Below are positions 24,504 through 34,000 of a stretch of DNA of 64,000 nt, piece by piece. The position numbers and the translations under genes were made by a program. The notes under the pieces are model-generated. The model was not told the DNA's origin. It saw nothing but the letters and a program-made list of their open reading frames with translations, and ran no database searches. Within the stretch, counting starts at the first letter, position 1, and every line of letters starts with the position of its first letter. This DNA is from Rhodobacterales bacterium (GTDB taxonomy: Bacteria; Pseudomonadota; Alphaproteobacteria; Rhodobacterales; Rhodobacteraceae). Location of the stretch: NCBI GenBank assembly GCA_021155205.1, contig JAJNPS010000010.1:124001-188000 (forward strand), given 5' to 3'.

Positions 24504-24538
24504 GGAATCACTGCAAGAAAAAAATCCGCGCGGTGTCG

Positions 24539-24564
24539 GGAACCGAGGCGGGACGATCTGCGTT
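24539..24564 (+). promoter_or_regulatory. EcfG-type promoter of putative small RNA
   Basis: GGAAC (24539-24543), 17 nt, CGTT (24561-24564). The next protein gene starts 300 bp away, and a strong terminator stands 95-127 bp downstream of this promoter. Confidence 0.78.
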
Positions 24565-24570
24565 GCCACA

Positions 24571-24691
24571 TAGAACCGCGGTGATTGACCGCTCCCCAAG
24601 GGCACAATCACCACCCTTGTCCCCTCGGTTCCACGCTCCGTTTCCCTGGAGCAGTCCTATGGCCGCAGGTTCGCCCTGCGGCCATTTTTTT
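24571..24691 (+). ncRNA. Putative GSR-controlled small RNA, about 120 nt
   Basis: Bounded by an exact EcfG promoter and a strong intrinsic terminator. Predicted fold by eye: stem-loop 1 GGTGATTG / CAATCACC (24580-24587, 24605-24612) presenting CTCCCC in a 17-nt loop; stem-loop 2 GCTCC / GGAGC (24635-24639, 24648-24652) with a pyrimidine-rich loop; stem-loop 3 the terminator. No credible ORF. The C-rich unpaired stretches could pair with ribosome-binding sites. The start is inferred at about 7 nt after the -10. It could also be a prematurely terminated leader of the DUF892 gene. Confidence 0.6.
24659..24691 (+). terminator. Strong intrinsic terminator
   Basis: ATGGCCGCAGG / CCTGCGGCCAT (11-bp perfect stem counting the A-T base), loop TTCGC, followed by T7. 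It is the only classical terminator between 24441 and 24866. Confidence 0.9.
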
Positions 24692-24699
24692 CCGTCCTG

Positions 24700-24750
24700 G
24701 GCGCGTCCCCGCTCTCAGGCGCGTCCCCGCTCTCCGGCGCATCCCCGCAC
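24700..24750. repeat. 18-bp tandem repeat, about 2.8 copies
   Basis: GGCGCGTCCCCGCTCTCA (24700-24717), GGCGCGTCCCCGCTCTCC (24718-24735), then GGCGCATCCCCGCAC (24736-24750). Non-coding as far as I can see, between the small RNA terminator and the DUF892 gene. Confidence 0.8.
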
Positions 24751-24777
24751 GCGCGAACATGCCCGCGCGCGCGAAGG

Positions 24778-24803
24778 GGAACCCCGCAGGTCCCTGCGGT
24801 GTT
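24778..24803 (+). promoter_or_regulatory. Near-match EcfG promoter of DUF892 gene
   Basis: GGAAC (24778-24782), 17 nt, TGTT (24800-24803), one base off the CGTT -10, ending 62 bp before the DUF892 gene. The spacer contains a 6-bp hairpin CCGCAG/CTGCGG. Confidence 0.4.
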
Positions 24804-24865
24804 GCCCTTGCAGGTCGGGACGCAGCAACCGCCGCGCCTGCCGTCAACGCTGAAAGGACATCATC

Positions 24866-25402
24866 ATGACCACGACCACCCCCGCCATGGCCGCCAAAAC
24901 CGCCACCCGCGCTGCCGACAGCACGCCGCTTGCAGCCCTGTTCGAACACGCGCTGAAGGACATGTATTACGCCGAGAAGAAGATCTACAAGGCGCTGCCA
25001 AAGCTGATCAGGGCGGCGTCGGATCCGGCTCTGAAGGATGCGTTGGGCATGCACCGCGAGGAGACCGCCAGCCAGATCGAGATTCTGGAGCAGGTGTTCG
25101 AAACCATCGGCAAGCGTGCCAAGGCAGAGAAATGCGATGCGATCGACGGCATTCTGGAGGAAGGCACCGGGCTGCTGGAGGATTTCGGCAAGACAGGTGC
25201 CGGGGACGCCGCGATCATCTTTTCCTGCCAGGCGGTCGAGCATTACGAGATCACGCGCTATGGCTCGATGATGGCCTTTGCTCAGGCGCTGGGGAACACC
25301 GAGGCCGCAGGCATGATTTCCGGCATTCTGGCCCAGGAACATACCGCCGACGAAACGCTGAGCGAGATGGCCGAAGGCCATATCAACCGCGCGGCGGCCT
25401 GA
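24866..25402 (+). CDS. DUF892 ferritin-like protein (YciE-like)
   Basis: 178 aa, four-helix ferritin-like protein. ALKDMYYAEKKIYKALPKL with the Tyr-Tyr-Ala-Glu-Lys core, HREETASQIEILEQVFE and CQAVEHYEITRYGSM supply the Glu/His ligands expected for a di-iron site. Ribosome-binding site AAAGGAC before the ATG at 24866. Members are induced by osmotic or general stress. Convergent with the AI-2E-type transporter gene across a perfect 12-bp hairpin. Confidence 0.9.
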   Translation: MTTTTPAMAAKTATRAADSTPLAALFEHALKDMYYAEKKIYKALPKLIRAASDPALKDALGMHREETASQIEILEQVFETIGKRAKAEKCDAIDGILEEGTGLLEDFGKTGAGDAAIIFSCQAVEHYEITRYGSMMAFAQALGNTEAAGMISGILAQEHTADETLSEMAEGHINRAAA

Positions 25403-25413
25403 CTCCTTGCCCC

Positions 25414-25447
25414 TGCCCGACCCGGTTGCGTTGCGCCGGGTCGGGCA
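25414..25447. terminator. Perfect 12-bp bidirectional hairpin
   Basis: TGCCCGACCCGG (25414-25425) and CCGGGTCGGGCA (25436-25447) with a 10-nt loop, between the convergent DUF892 and transporter genes. No long T-run on either side. Confidence 0.7.
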
Positions 25448-25458
25448 TGCGGCCTCTG

Positions 25459-27468
25459 TCAGCGCGGCGAGGCCAGGGCAGGACCGGCGAAGGCGGTGGT
25501 GCGGACGCCGCGACGGCGCGGCTTGCGATCAGGTTCGGTGACGGCGCGCGGCGCCTCGTCACGGAACGCCTGCACCAGCACTTCGTCGATGGACATGGCG
25601 CAGAAATCGGCCCCGATGGCCATGATCTCGGCCATCTTTGCCTCGGAAACGCGCCGGACCATGCCGTCGGCCTGATGGTCTGCCGAGGATTGCCAGACCG
25701 CCAGCCCGACGCGCATTGCGGGGGCCGCGCGTTTCAGACGCCGGATATGCAACAGCGACGCGCGCGACGGCGCCACGTCCAGAAAGCACAGGATCACGCA
25801 TCCCGCGCCGGTTGCGGCGATCCGGGCGAACCGGCTTGGGGTCAGGTCGCTGTGCGACAGAACGTCGATGCTTGCCCCATCGGCCGCACCGGCCTGTGCC
25901 AGCATCTGCGCCGAGATGTCGTCCAGCCGGGTCCGTCCGCCCAGCACCGCCAGATGATACCCTTCACCCGGCAACCCCGCCGCGACGGCGGCATCCGCCG
26001 TATCGCCGTCATCGCGCGGGTCGGCCGCGGCGCGCTCTTCGGCAACGATGGGGTCAAGTTCAGCGAGGAACTGCATCGCCGCATCGGCAAAACGGACTTC
26101 CTGCTCCGGCGACAGGATGCCGCGTTCATAGTCGGACTGGGCCAGCAACAGCGCCGGTATCCCGACATCGCGATGATAATCAGCAACATACTGATCCTCA
26201 AGGACTTCCTCCGCGCGCAGGGTGCTTTCCACCGTGTCGCCGACCAGCAGCCGCTGATAGAGACGCGAATGCGCCGCCAGCACGGGCCGGTCGCCGAACA
26301 GCACGTCGAACGCCTCGAACTGCGGGATATAGCGGCCGACAACGACGAGGCAGACCGTCAGCGGCGTCGACAGCACCAGCCCCAGTGGTCCCCAGACCCA
26401 GGTCCAGAAGATCGCCGCGACGATGATCGCGAGGGGTGTCACGCCCGTCCGCGATCCGTAAAGCCAGGGTTCGATGACGTTGGAGCTGATCAGTTCCACC
26501 GCCACAAAAAGCGCCGCCGTCCAAAGCACCGTGGCCCAGCCCGGCGAGACGGCAAACGCCAAAAACAGGGGAAAGATCGCGGCAAGGATCGGCCCGATAT
26601 AGGGCACGAACCGCAGCACAAGCGTCAAAAGGCCCCACAGGGGCGCATTCGGCACGCCAATCAGCCAAAGACCGACGCCGATGGGCACGGCATAGATGAT
26701 ATTGACCAAAAGCTGCACCAGAAGATAGCGCCCGACACGGGTGCCGGCATCTTCGATCACCTGTGTCGTCCGGTTGATGTCATTTGCACCGACAAGCCGG
26801 ATGAAGCGGTCGCGCAATTCGTCGCGTTCCAGCAGCATGAAGATCACCAGCACGATCACGATCCCGACCATGGCGACCGGACTGATCAGCGGCAGCGCCA
26901 ATTCCTGCAGCGTCTGGAACGGTCCCCGCCGTTCGACCACCTCGACGGCGATGGCCGCGCCGGATGCCCCGGTGCCGCCCGCCTGCGGCAACGCGGTCGT
27001 CATCTCTGCATTGATGGCGCTGACCATGCGCGAGAGCCGCACCACCAGACCGTTTTCCGACCCGGTTTCCTGCAGCGCATTCAGCTTGGTGACGATGTTG
27101 CCCTGAAAGGTCGGCAATTCCTGCGCAAGCTGGCCGATCTGGCCCGCCACCACCACAAAGAACAGGCCGATGACCGCAAAGGCCAGGGTGACAACCGACA
27201 GCACGGCGGCAATCATCGGCAGCCCGGCCTTGCGCAACGAACTGACCAGCGGCGACAGCGCAAAGGTGATCAGCATGGCAATCGCGAGCGGCAGGAACAC
27301 ATCCTTGCCGAACTGCAGTGCGGCAATGATGGCGATGATGGACAGCAGCATCGGGCCGGGCGTGCGCCAGGCGTCTTGCCGGGACGCGCGAAAGGCGGTG
27401 TCGGCGGATGCAACGGGTCGGGCCGGTGCGCCGACCGGGTCTTTGTCAGCCGCCAACTCTTTCGCCAT
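25459..27468 (-). CDS. AI-2E (YdiK/PerM) family transporter with extra C-terminal domain
   Basis: 669 aa. Residues about 40-370 form the AI-2E/UPF0118 membrane domain with around eight helices; segments LRFVPYIGPILAAIFPLFL and WGPLGLVLSTPLTVCLVVVG are signatures. The C-terminal about 270 residues are an addition to the usual 350-400 aa: a charged helical part and a Rossmann-like part with HLAVLGGRTRLDD and GCVILCFLDVAP. Transported substrate unknown. Start ATG at 27468, 31 bp after an exact EcfG promoter, so a GSR gene. Confidence 0.85.
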   Translation of the reverse strand: MAKELAADKDPVGAPARPVASADTAFRASRQDAWRTPGPMLLSIIAIIAALQFGKDVFLPLAIAMLITFALSPLVSSLRKAGLPMIAAVLSVVTLAFAVIGLFFVVVAGQIGQLAQELPTFQGNIVTKLNALQETGSENGLVVRLSRMVSAINAEMTTALPQAGGTGASGAAIAVEVVERRGPFQTLQELALPLISPVAMVGIVIVLVIFMLLERDELRDRFIRLVGANDINRTTQVIEDAGTRVGRYLLVQLLVNIIYAVPIGVGLWLIGVPNAPLWGLLTLVLRFVPYIGPILAAIFPLFLAFAVSPGWATVLWTAALFVAVELISSNVIEPWLYGSRTGVTPLAIIVAAIFWTWVWGPLGLVLSTPLTVCLVVVGRYIPQFEAFDVLFGDRPVLAAHSRLYQRLLVGDTVESTLRAEEVLEDQYVADYHRDVGIPALLLAQSDYERGILSPEQEVRFADAAMQFLAELDPIVAEERAAADPRDDGDTADAAVAAGLPGEGYHLAVLGGRTRLDDISAQMLAQAGAADGASIDVLSHSDLTPSRFARIAATGAGCVILCFLDVAPSRASLLHIRRLKRAAPAMRVGLAVWQSSADHQADGMVRRVSEAKMAEIMAIGADFCAMSIDEVLVQAFRDEAPRAVTEPDRKPRRRGVRTTAFAGPALASPR

Positions 27469-27498
27469 CCTGTCGTCTCCCCCGGTGATCAGCAGGTG

Positions 27499-27524
27499 AA
27501 CGCCTGCCCGGTCTGTGCGGTTCC
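27499..27524 (-). promoter_or_regulatory. EcfG-type promoter of AI-2E transporter gene
   Basis: On the minus strand GGAAC (27524-27520), 17 nt, CGTT (27502-27499). Back to back with the plus-strand EcfG promoter at 27557. Confidence 0.8.
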
Positions 27525-27556
27525 TTGCCGGTTCCCCGCGCGCACACCCTGTATGC

Positions 27557-27581
27557 GGAACCCCGTCGCGTAGCCTGCGTT
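27557..27581 (+). promoter_or_regulatory. EcfG-type promoter of small PRC-barrel gene
   Basis: GGAAC (27557-27561), 16 nt, CGTT (27578-27581), ending 48 bp before the ATG at 27630. Confidence 0.8.
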
Positions 27582-27629
27582 TCCTTGACCGAGCAAGCCT
27601 GCTCTGCACTGCCACAAGGAGCCACCACG

Positions 27630-27926
27630 ATGGACCACACGACCCATATGCCGCTTGATACCACCGAAATGACCGATGCCAACCTGAAGGATGCCGTCAT
27701 CTACGGCGTCGACGACTACGAGATCGGCACCGTCGCCCATGTCGACGGCACCGGCCCGACCGCACAGGTCATCGTCGATGTCGGCGGGTTTCTTGGCATC
27801 GGCAGCAAGATGGTCGCGCTGAACACCAGCCAGTTGCAGTTCATGCGCGACGAGGACGGCGTGGTGCATGCCACGACCGCCTGGACCAAGGATCAGGTCG
27901 AACAACTGCCCGAACACCAGCACTGA
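27630..27926 (+). CDS. Single PRC-barrel domain protein
   Basis: 98 aa, cytoplasmic (no signal peptide). DANLKDAVIYGVDDYEIGTV then VDVGGFLGIGSKMVAL, the same GGFLG core as both domains of the exported PRC protein at 14935. ACAAGGAG precedes the ATG by 8 nt. Exact EcfG promoter upstream and hairpins downstream make it a monocistronic GSR gene. Function unknown. Confidence 0.88.
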   Translation: MDHTTHMPLDTTEMTDANLKDAVIYGVDDYEIGTVAHVDGTGPTAQVIVDVGGFLGIGSKMVALNTSQLQFMRDEDGVVHATTAWTKDQVEQLPEHQH

Positions 27927-27938
27927 CCGACAAAGGCC

Positions 27939-28036
27939 TGCCCGGCGCATCGAGATGTGCCGGGCAGCCCCGAATGCCCGACGGTCGCCAGCGGTTGCCC
28001 GGGCCCCGCATATCCGGGCAGGGAACGCCTGCCCGT
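27939..28036. terminator. Pair of strong hairpins between convergent genes
   Basis: Hairpin 1: CTGCCCGGC (27939-27947) / GCCGGGCAG (27960-27968), extendable by four more pairs to a CGAG tetraloop. Hairpin 2: CGGGCAGG (28016-28023) / CCTGCCCG (28029-28036) with loop GAACG. Both share a CGGGCAG core. They probably end transcripts of the PRC-barrel and glucan synthase genes. Nothing else is seen in 27927-28095. Confidence 0.65.
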
Positions 28037-28095
28037 ACCGATCAAGCGCCGCTCAGGACGGACCGGAAATACCCCGGGGTGGCGACAGCCCCATC

Positions 28096-31000
28096 TCAGT
28101 GCTCCGCCCGCCCAAGCACCACCAGCACTTCATGATTGCCGTCGCGAAGGGGAACCACCGCACCCTCCTTGCCGACCTGCAGCGGCGTGCCGTCCATCGT
28201 GGCGGCCAGGATCGCATTGCCCCCGCCTTGCGGATTGCGCAGCGTGATGGCAAAGCGGGCGGCGCCAAGCGTTGCGTGCAGGGTCGCCTCGGGCCAGTCG
28301 GGCGGCAGGCAGGGAGCCAGTCGCAGGCTGTCGCCCTGCCGCATCAGGCCAAGGATCCCCTCGATGCCTGCGCGGTACATCCAGCCCGCCGATCCGGTGT
28401 ACCAGCTCCACCCGCCCCGGCCCTCGTGCGGGGCCGTGGAATAGACATCCGCCGCCACGACATAGGGTTCCACCTTGTAGCGGCTGGCATCGGCGGCGGT
28501 GCGGGCATGGTTGATCGGGTTCAGCATCGCAAACAGCCGCGCCGCCGACGCGCCGTCGCCGAGGCGCGCATGCGCCAGGATGGCCCACATCGCGGCATGG
28601 CTGTATTGGCCACCGTTTTCGCGCAGGCCCGGCGGATAGCCCTTGATGTATCCGGGGTCCATCGGCGTGCGGTCAAAGGGCGGCGTGAACAGCAGGGCGA
28701 TGCCGGGATCGGGGCGCACAAGATGTTCGCTCATCGAGGCCATCGCGGTCCGCGCACGGTCGGGATCGCCCGCACCCGACAAGACGGCCCAGGATTGCGC
28801 GATGCTGTCGATGCGGCATTCGTCGGACAGGGCCGAGCCGAGGGGCGTGCCGTCGTCAAAGGTACCCCGCCGATACCACGCGCCATCCCAGGCCTGCGAC
28901 TCGATGGCCAGACGAACCGCCCCGGCATGCGCGCGCCAGCGTTTTGCCCGTGCAGGGTCGCGGATGTCGGCCAGCGGCGCCATCATCCCGATGGTGGCGA
29001 TCAAGAGCCACCCCACCCAGACCGAGGTGCCGCGCCCTGCCTCGCCGACACGGTTCATGCCGTCGTTCCAGTCGCCCGTCCCGATCAGCGGAATGCCGTT
29101 CTCGCCGGTCAGCGCAAGTGCCTGGTCCAGCCCGCGCGCGCAGTGTTCAAAGAGGCTTGCCGTGTCGTCCGAAACGGTCGGCTGAAAGAAATCGTCATGC
29201 GCACCGGGCGGTACCGGCGGGCCTTGCAGAAAGGGCAGCGGTTCGTCCAGGATCGCCGCGTCCCCCGACACGGCGACATAGCGCGCAACCCCGTAACCCA
29301 GCCAGATGCGGTCATCGGAGATGCGCGTGCGCACGCCCTGGCCGGAATGCGGCAGCCACCAGTGTTGCACGTCGCCTTCGGGGAACTGGCGGCTGGCGGC
29401 GCGCAGCAGGTGTTCGCGCGTCATTTCGGGCCGCGCAAGGGTCAGCGCCATGCCGTCCTGCAACTGGTCGCGAAATCCGTAGGCGCCGCTGGCCTGGTAG
29501 AACCCCGCCCGCGCCCAGATGCGGCAGGCCAGCGTCTGGTACAAAAGCCAGCCGTTCAGAAGGATGTCCATGGCGCGGTCGGGTGTTCTGACCTGCACGG
29601 TCGTCAGCAGATCGCGCCAGTGCTGGCGGGCCGCCTGCAGGAGGGCGTCGGGGTCGCGGGCGCGGGTCGCCTCGATCAGGGCGCGGGCGGCGGCGTCCGA
29701 CGCGGCCTGCCCCAGAAGGAAGGTCAGCGTCACCGTTTCGCCGGGGCGGATCGTCACCCGGCGTTGCAGGGCCGCACAGGGGTCAAGGCCCGGCCCGGTC
29801 CGCCCCGCAAGACCGCCACCGGCAAGGGCTGCGGGCCGTTCAAGCGTGCCGCCCGTGCCGATGAACTCGGCCCGGTCGGCAGTGAAAGCGGTGACGCCAG
29901 GGCCAAAATCGGCAAAGGCCACGCGCCCGGGAAAAGCCGTGCCAAAGGTGTTCTGCGCCAGGATTGCGCCGGTCGCGGGTTCGCGGCGGGTGGCGACATG
30001 CGGGATCGTCACGGCGCGTGACGGTCCCAGCACCCATTCGGCATAGGCGGTGACGACAAGCTGGCGGGGTGCCGGGCCGACGTTGCGCAAGGACAGGCGG
30101 CTGATCTTGACCGTCCCCTCGACCGGCACGAATTCGGTCAGCTCCGAGGCGATGCCGTGATTGTCATGGGCAAAGGTCGAATAGCCGAACCCGTGGCGCG
30201 CGACATAGGTGCCGTCGGTGCGGATCGGCAATGCGGTCGGGGTCCAGATCAGCTCGGCGTCCTCGTCCTGCAGATAGATCGCAGCACCCACGGGGTCGGT
30301 CACGGGGTCGTTGGACCACGGCGTCAGCTGGTTTTCACGGCTGTTCTCGGACCACACATGGCCTGCCCCCTCGGCCGAGACCTGAAAGCCAAAGTCGGCA
30401 TTGGCGACGACGTTGATCCAGGGCGCGGGGGTCGTCGCACCGTCACGCAGGACAGTGACATATTCGCGCCCGTCATCGGCAAAGCCCCCGGTGCCGTTGA
30501 AGAACTCCAGGTCCGGGACAGGCGTCGGCGGCTGGATTGCGGCCCGGACGGGTGCCACCGCGCGCGGCAAGCCGGCCGGTGCGGCCGGTGCGGGCATGCG
30601 CGGCGGCGCAAGGTTGGACAGGTGCTGGCCGATGTCGCCACGCCCCGCCACCAGCACCGCCCGCGCCACCGCGATGATCTGGCCACGCGCGCCCGCCTGC
30701 AACAGATCGCCGCGCAGCGTATGCATGCCGGCATGCAAGCCCTCGGCACGCGGCCGCGACCGCGCCGCGCGCACCGCACTGTCGATGGCGATCTGCAGAT
30801 CCTGCACATAGGACGACGACCGGTCGTTCAGGATCACCAGATCGACCGCAAGCTGGCGCATGCCCCAGTATTCATGTGCGCTGAGCATCTGGTGCAGCAC
30901 GCCGATGTCCTCGGCATCGTCGATCTGCAACAGCACGATGGGCAGATCGCCCGAAATGCCCATCGCCCAGAGCGCCGATTGCGGGGCGGCCCCGTCCAGC

Positions 31001-34000
31001 ATCTGCGGCACGCTCGCGCGCAGGCGCCCGTCGCCCCGCGCGATCATGCCGCCCAGCGCCTGAAAGTCCGACGCCTCGGCATGGGTGATGCCCAGGTGGC
31101 GCAATTGTACCTGCGCTTGCGTCCAGGCCAGCGTGGCGGCGCGCGCAAAGGCCGAGGGATCGCGGTGGCGGTCAACCAGATCCAAAAGCGCCTCGGGCGA
31201 GGCCGCGACCATGGTCCAGAACGTCACCCGCGTCACCCCGCCGGGCGGCACGCTGACGCGGCGGCGGATCGAAAAGATCGGGTCAAGCACGGTCCCTGTG
31301 GTGCCCGACAGGGGCGCCCCCGCCATCGCCGCCTGCCCGATGCTGCGCCCGCGCCCGATGAAGCGCGCGCGGTCCGTCTCGATCTGCATCGGCGCTGTCT
31401 CGGGGCCTTCGACCACCGCGATATGGGCGGCCCAGACTTCGGGATCCTGCGGCGAACGGCGGCGGCGCGTGGCGATGATGACACCCAGTTCGGGCAAATA
31501 GTCGGTGACGACGAACATCTTGGAGAACGCCGGATGCGCCTGATCCGCCGCCTGCGGCGCCAGTACCAGTTCGGCATAGGAGGTCAGGTCCACCTCGCGC
31601 GCGCGCCGCCCGGTATTGGTCAGCGTGACACGCCGCGCCTCGGCGTCATCCTCGGCCGACACGACCACCTCGGTAAGGGTCGCAAGGCGCGCGGCCTGAT
31701 GGCTGAACGACGCCTGATGTTCGCTGAAGACGGCGCGGTGGCCCGCAAGGCCGGCGCGCACCGGCTGCACGCCAGCTGACCAACCGGCCCCGGTTGCCAC
31801 GTCGCGCAGAAAGATGAACGATCCCAGTGCTGCGGCAGAGGGTTCCGCCCGCCAGCGCGTGATGGCGAGGTCGCGCCAGCGGCTGAACCCCTCGCCCATG
31901 GGCGTCAGCATCACGCCGTAATTGCCGTTGGACAGATGGTGCGCCGTGGGCACCGCGTCCGCCGCCGGATCAAACGTCCGCACGGCGGGCAGGTCGCTGG
32001 TCTCGACCGGGGCCACCAGCACCTCGGTCGCGCGGGGCGGGGCAGTGACGACATCGCGCGGCACGCGTTCCTGCAGCAGCAGGTCCACCCCCCTGATCAT
32101 CGGCTCGGCATGGAACCGGTCGCGCAGGCGGGCGTCCTGCAGGGTGTTGGCGATGGCGGTGATGGTCATGCCCTGATGATGCGCCATGAAATTGCGCACG
32201 ATGGCAAAGTCCTCGTTGTCCTGCAGGCGCGCGGGCGTGAAATCGACCGCCTCGTAAAACCCGTAGCGCCCCTCGGCCCCAAGCGCGGCCAGACGGGCAT
32301 AGTTCCGCACCGCCCCCGCCGGGTCGATCATCGCCGCCAGCCCGGTCGCATAGGGGGCAATGACGCGGTTTTCGCTGAGGCCCCGCTTCAGCCCCAGACC
32401 CGGCACGCCAAAGTTGGAATACTGGTAGGTCATTTCCAGGTCGCGCGCGTTGTAGGCGGATTCCGAAATACCCCAGGGCAGCCCCAGCGCCGCGCCATAG
32501 GTCTGCTGGCGCGCCACGACAAGGCGTGTCGTCTGTTCCAGCACCGACCCTGCGGGCGCGCGCATCACCAGCGACGGCATCAGGTATTCGAACATGCTGC
32601 CCGACCACGAGATCAGCGCCGATCCGGCACCGACGGGCGTCGCGGCGCGCCCCAGACGGAACCAGTGGCGCGTGTCCACGTCGCCCTTGGCAATGGCGAA
32701 CAGGCTTGCCAGGCGCGCCTCGGACGCCAGAAGGTCATAGCAATTGGGGTCCAGCCGGTTGGTGGCCAGCGAAAAGCCGATCGACAACAGCTTTTTGTCG
32801 GGATCGAGCAGAAAGGCAAAGTCCATGTCGGTTGCCGTGGAATGCGCCAAAGCGCCGACCTCGGCCAACAGCGCGGCATCGACAGGGCGGTCCTGATCGT
32901 CGATCCACTGTGAAAGACCGTCGCGCAAAGCCAGCATCCAGAACCGGCCTTCGGGATCGGTGGCGTCCCCGGCCTGCACCAGCCGGTCCATGTCGGGCAT
33001 CAGGCCGCGCAGGGGCCGCGCCCCATCCGCCAGCGCGTCGGACACCGCCCGCAGCGCCTGGGCCGGTTCGGCCCCGTCGGGACGGTCGCCAAGCACCTGC
33101 TGCGCCAACAGCACCGTATCGCGCAGGGCCTCGCGGCAGGTCGCCTCGGGGACCGGGGTATCGGCCCAGTCGCGGCAGGCTTGCGCGACCGCGATCAGAT
33201 GACCCGCCAGATTGCCGCTGTCCACCGACGAGACGTAGGCCGGATCCAGCACGCGCAGGTCGCGCGTGTCGTGCCAGTTGTAGAGATGACCGCGATAGCG
33301 CGGCATCCGCCGGATTGTCTGCAGCGTGTCGCGCAGGCGCTGCAGCGCCGCGCGCTGGCCGATCCAGCCCATGTCGCGCGCCACCACCGTCGACAAGAGA
33401 TAAAGCCCGATATTGGTGGGCGAGGTCCGTGTCGCGATGGCCGGTCTGGGGGTTTCCTGAAAGTTGTCGGGCGGCAGGAAGTTCTCCTCGGCCGTCACGA
33501 AGGTCTCGAAATAGCGCCAGGTCCGGCGCGCGATCAGGCGCAGGGCCTGTGCCTCGTCCGGCGTCAACCCCTGGGCGGCCGGGGCGCGGCCGGGGCGGCT
33601 GATGCGCTGCGCGACACAGGGTGCCGACAGCCAGGCCAGCGCAAAGGGCAGGATCACAGGCAGGACCGCGGCATTCAGCCCGAGCGCTAGTGCCACGACC
33701 CCCGCCGCCAGCCCAAGGCCGGGCACCATGCGGCGATACTGGTGGAGCAGCCCGGGCAGATCGCCCTGCCCCGCCTGTGCCGCCGTCGTCCATTCCAGCA
33801 GATGCCGGCGCGACACCGCCAGCCGCCAGCAGGTGCGCAGGACGGCGTCCAGCATGGTGGCCGCCGTATCCGCCAGCAGAACCATCGACAGGCCGATCTG
33901 GGCAAAGGCCAGTGCCGCATCCTGCCCGAGAGCCGCGAAATGGCTGCGCAAGGTGACGCCAGGGCGCCCCGGAACCAGCCCGAAGGGCAAGGGCAACAGT

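Noticed and set aside
24585..24869. Plus-strand ORF of 94 codons covering the small RNA terminator and the tandem repeat
   Set aside because: It would translate through a strong intrinsic terminator and an 18-bp repeat into the DUF892 start; the product is low-complexity Arg/Pro/Ala.
24799..27573. Long plus-strand ORF (924 codons) opposite the AI-2E-type transporter
   Set aside because: His/Arg/Gln-rich antisense shadow that starts inside the DUF892 leader; no domain.
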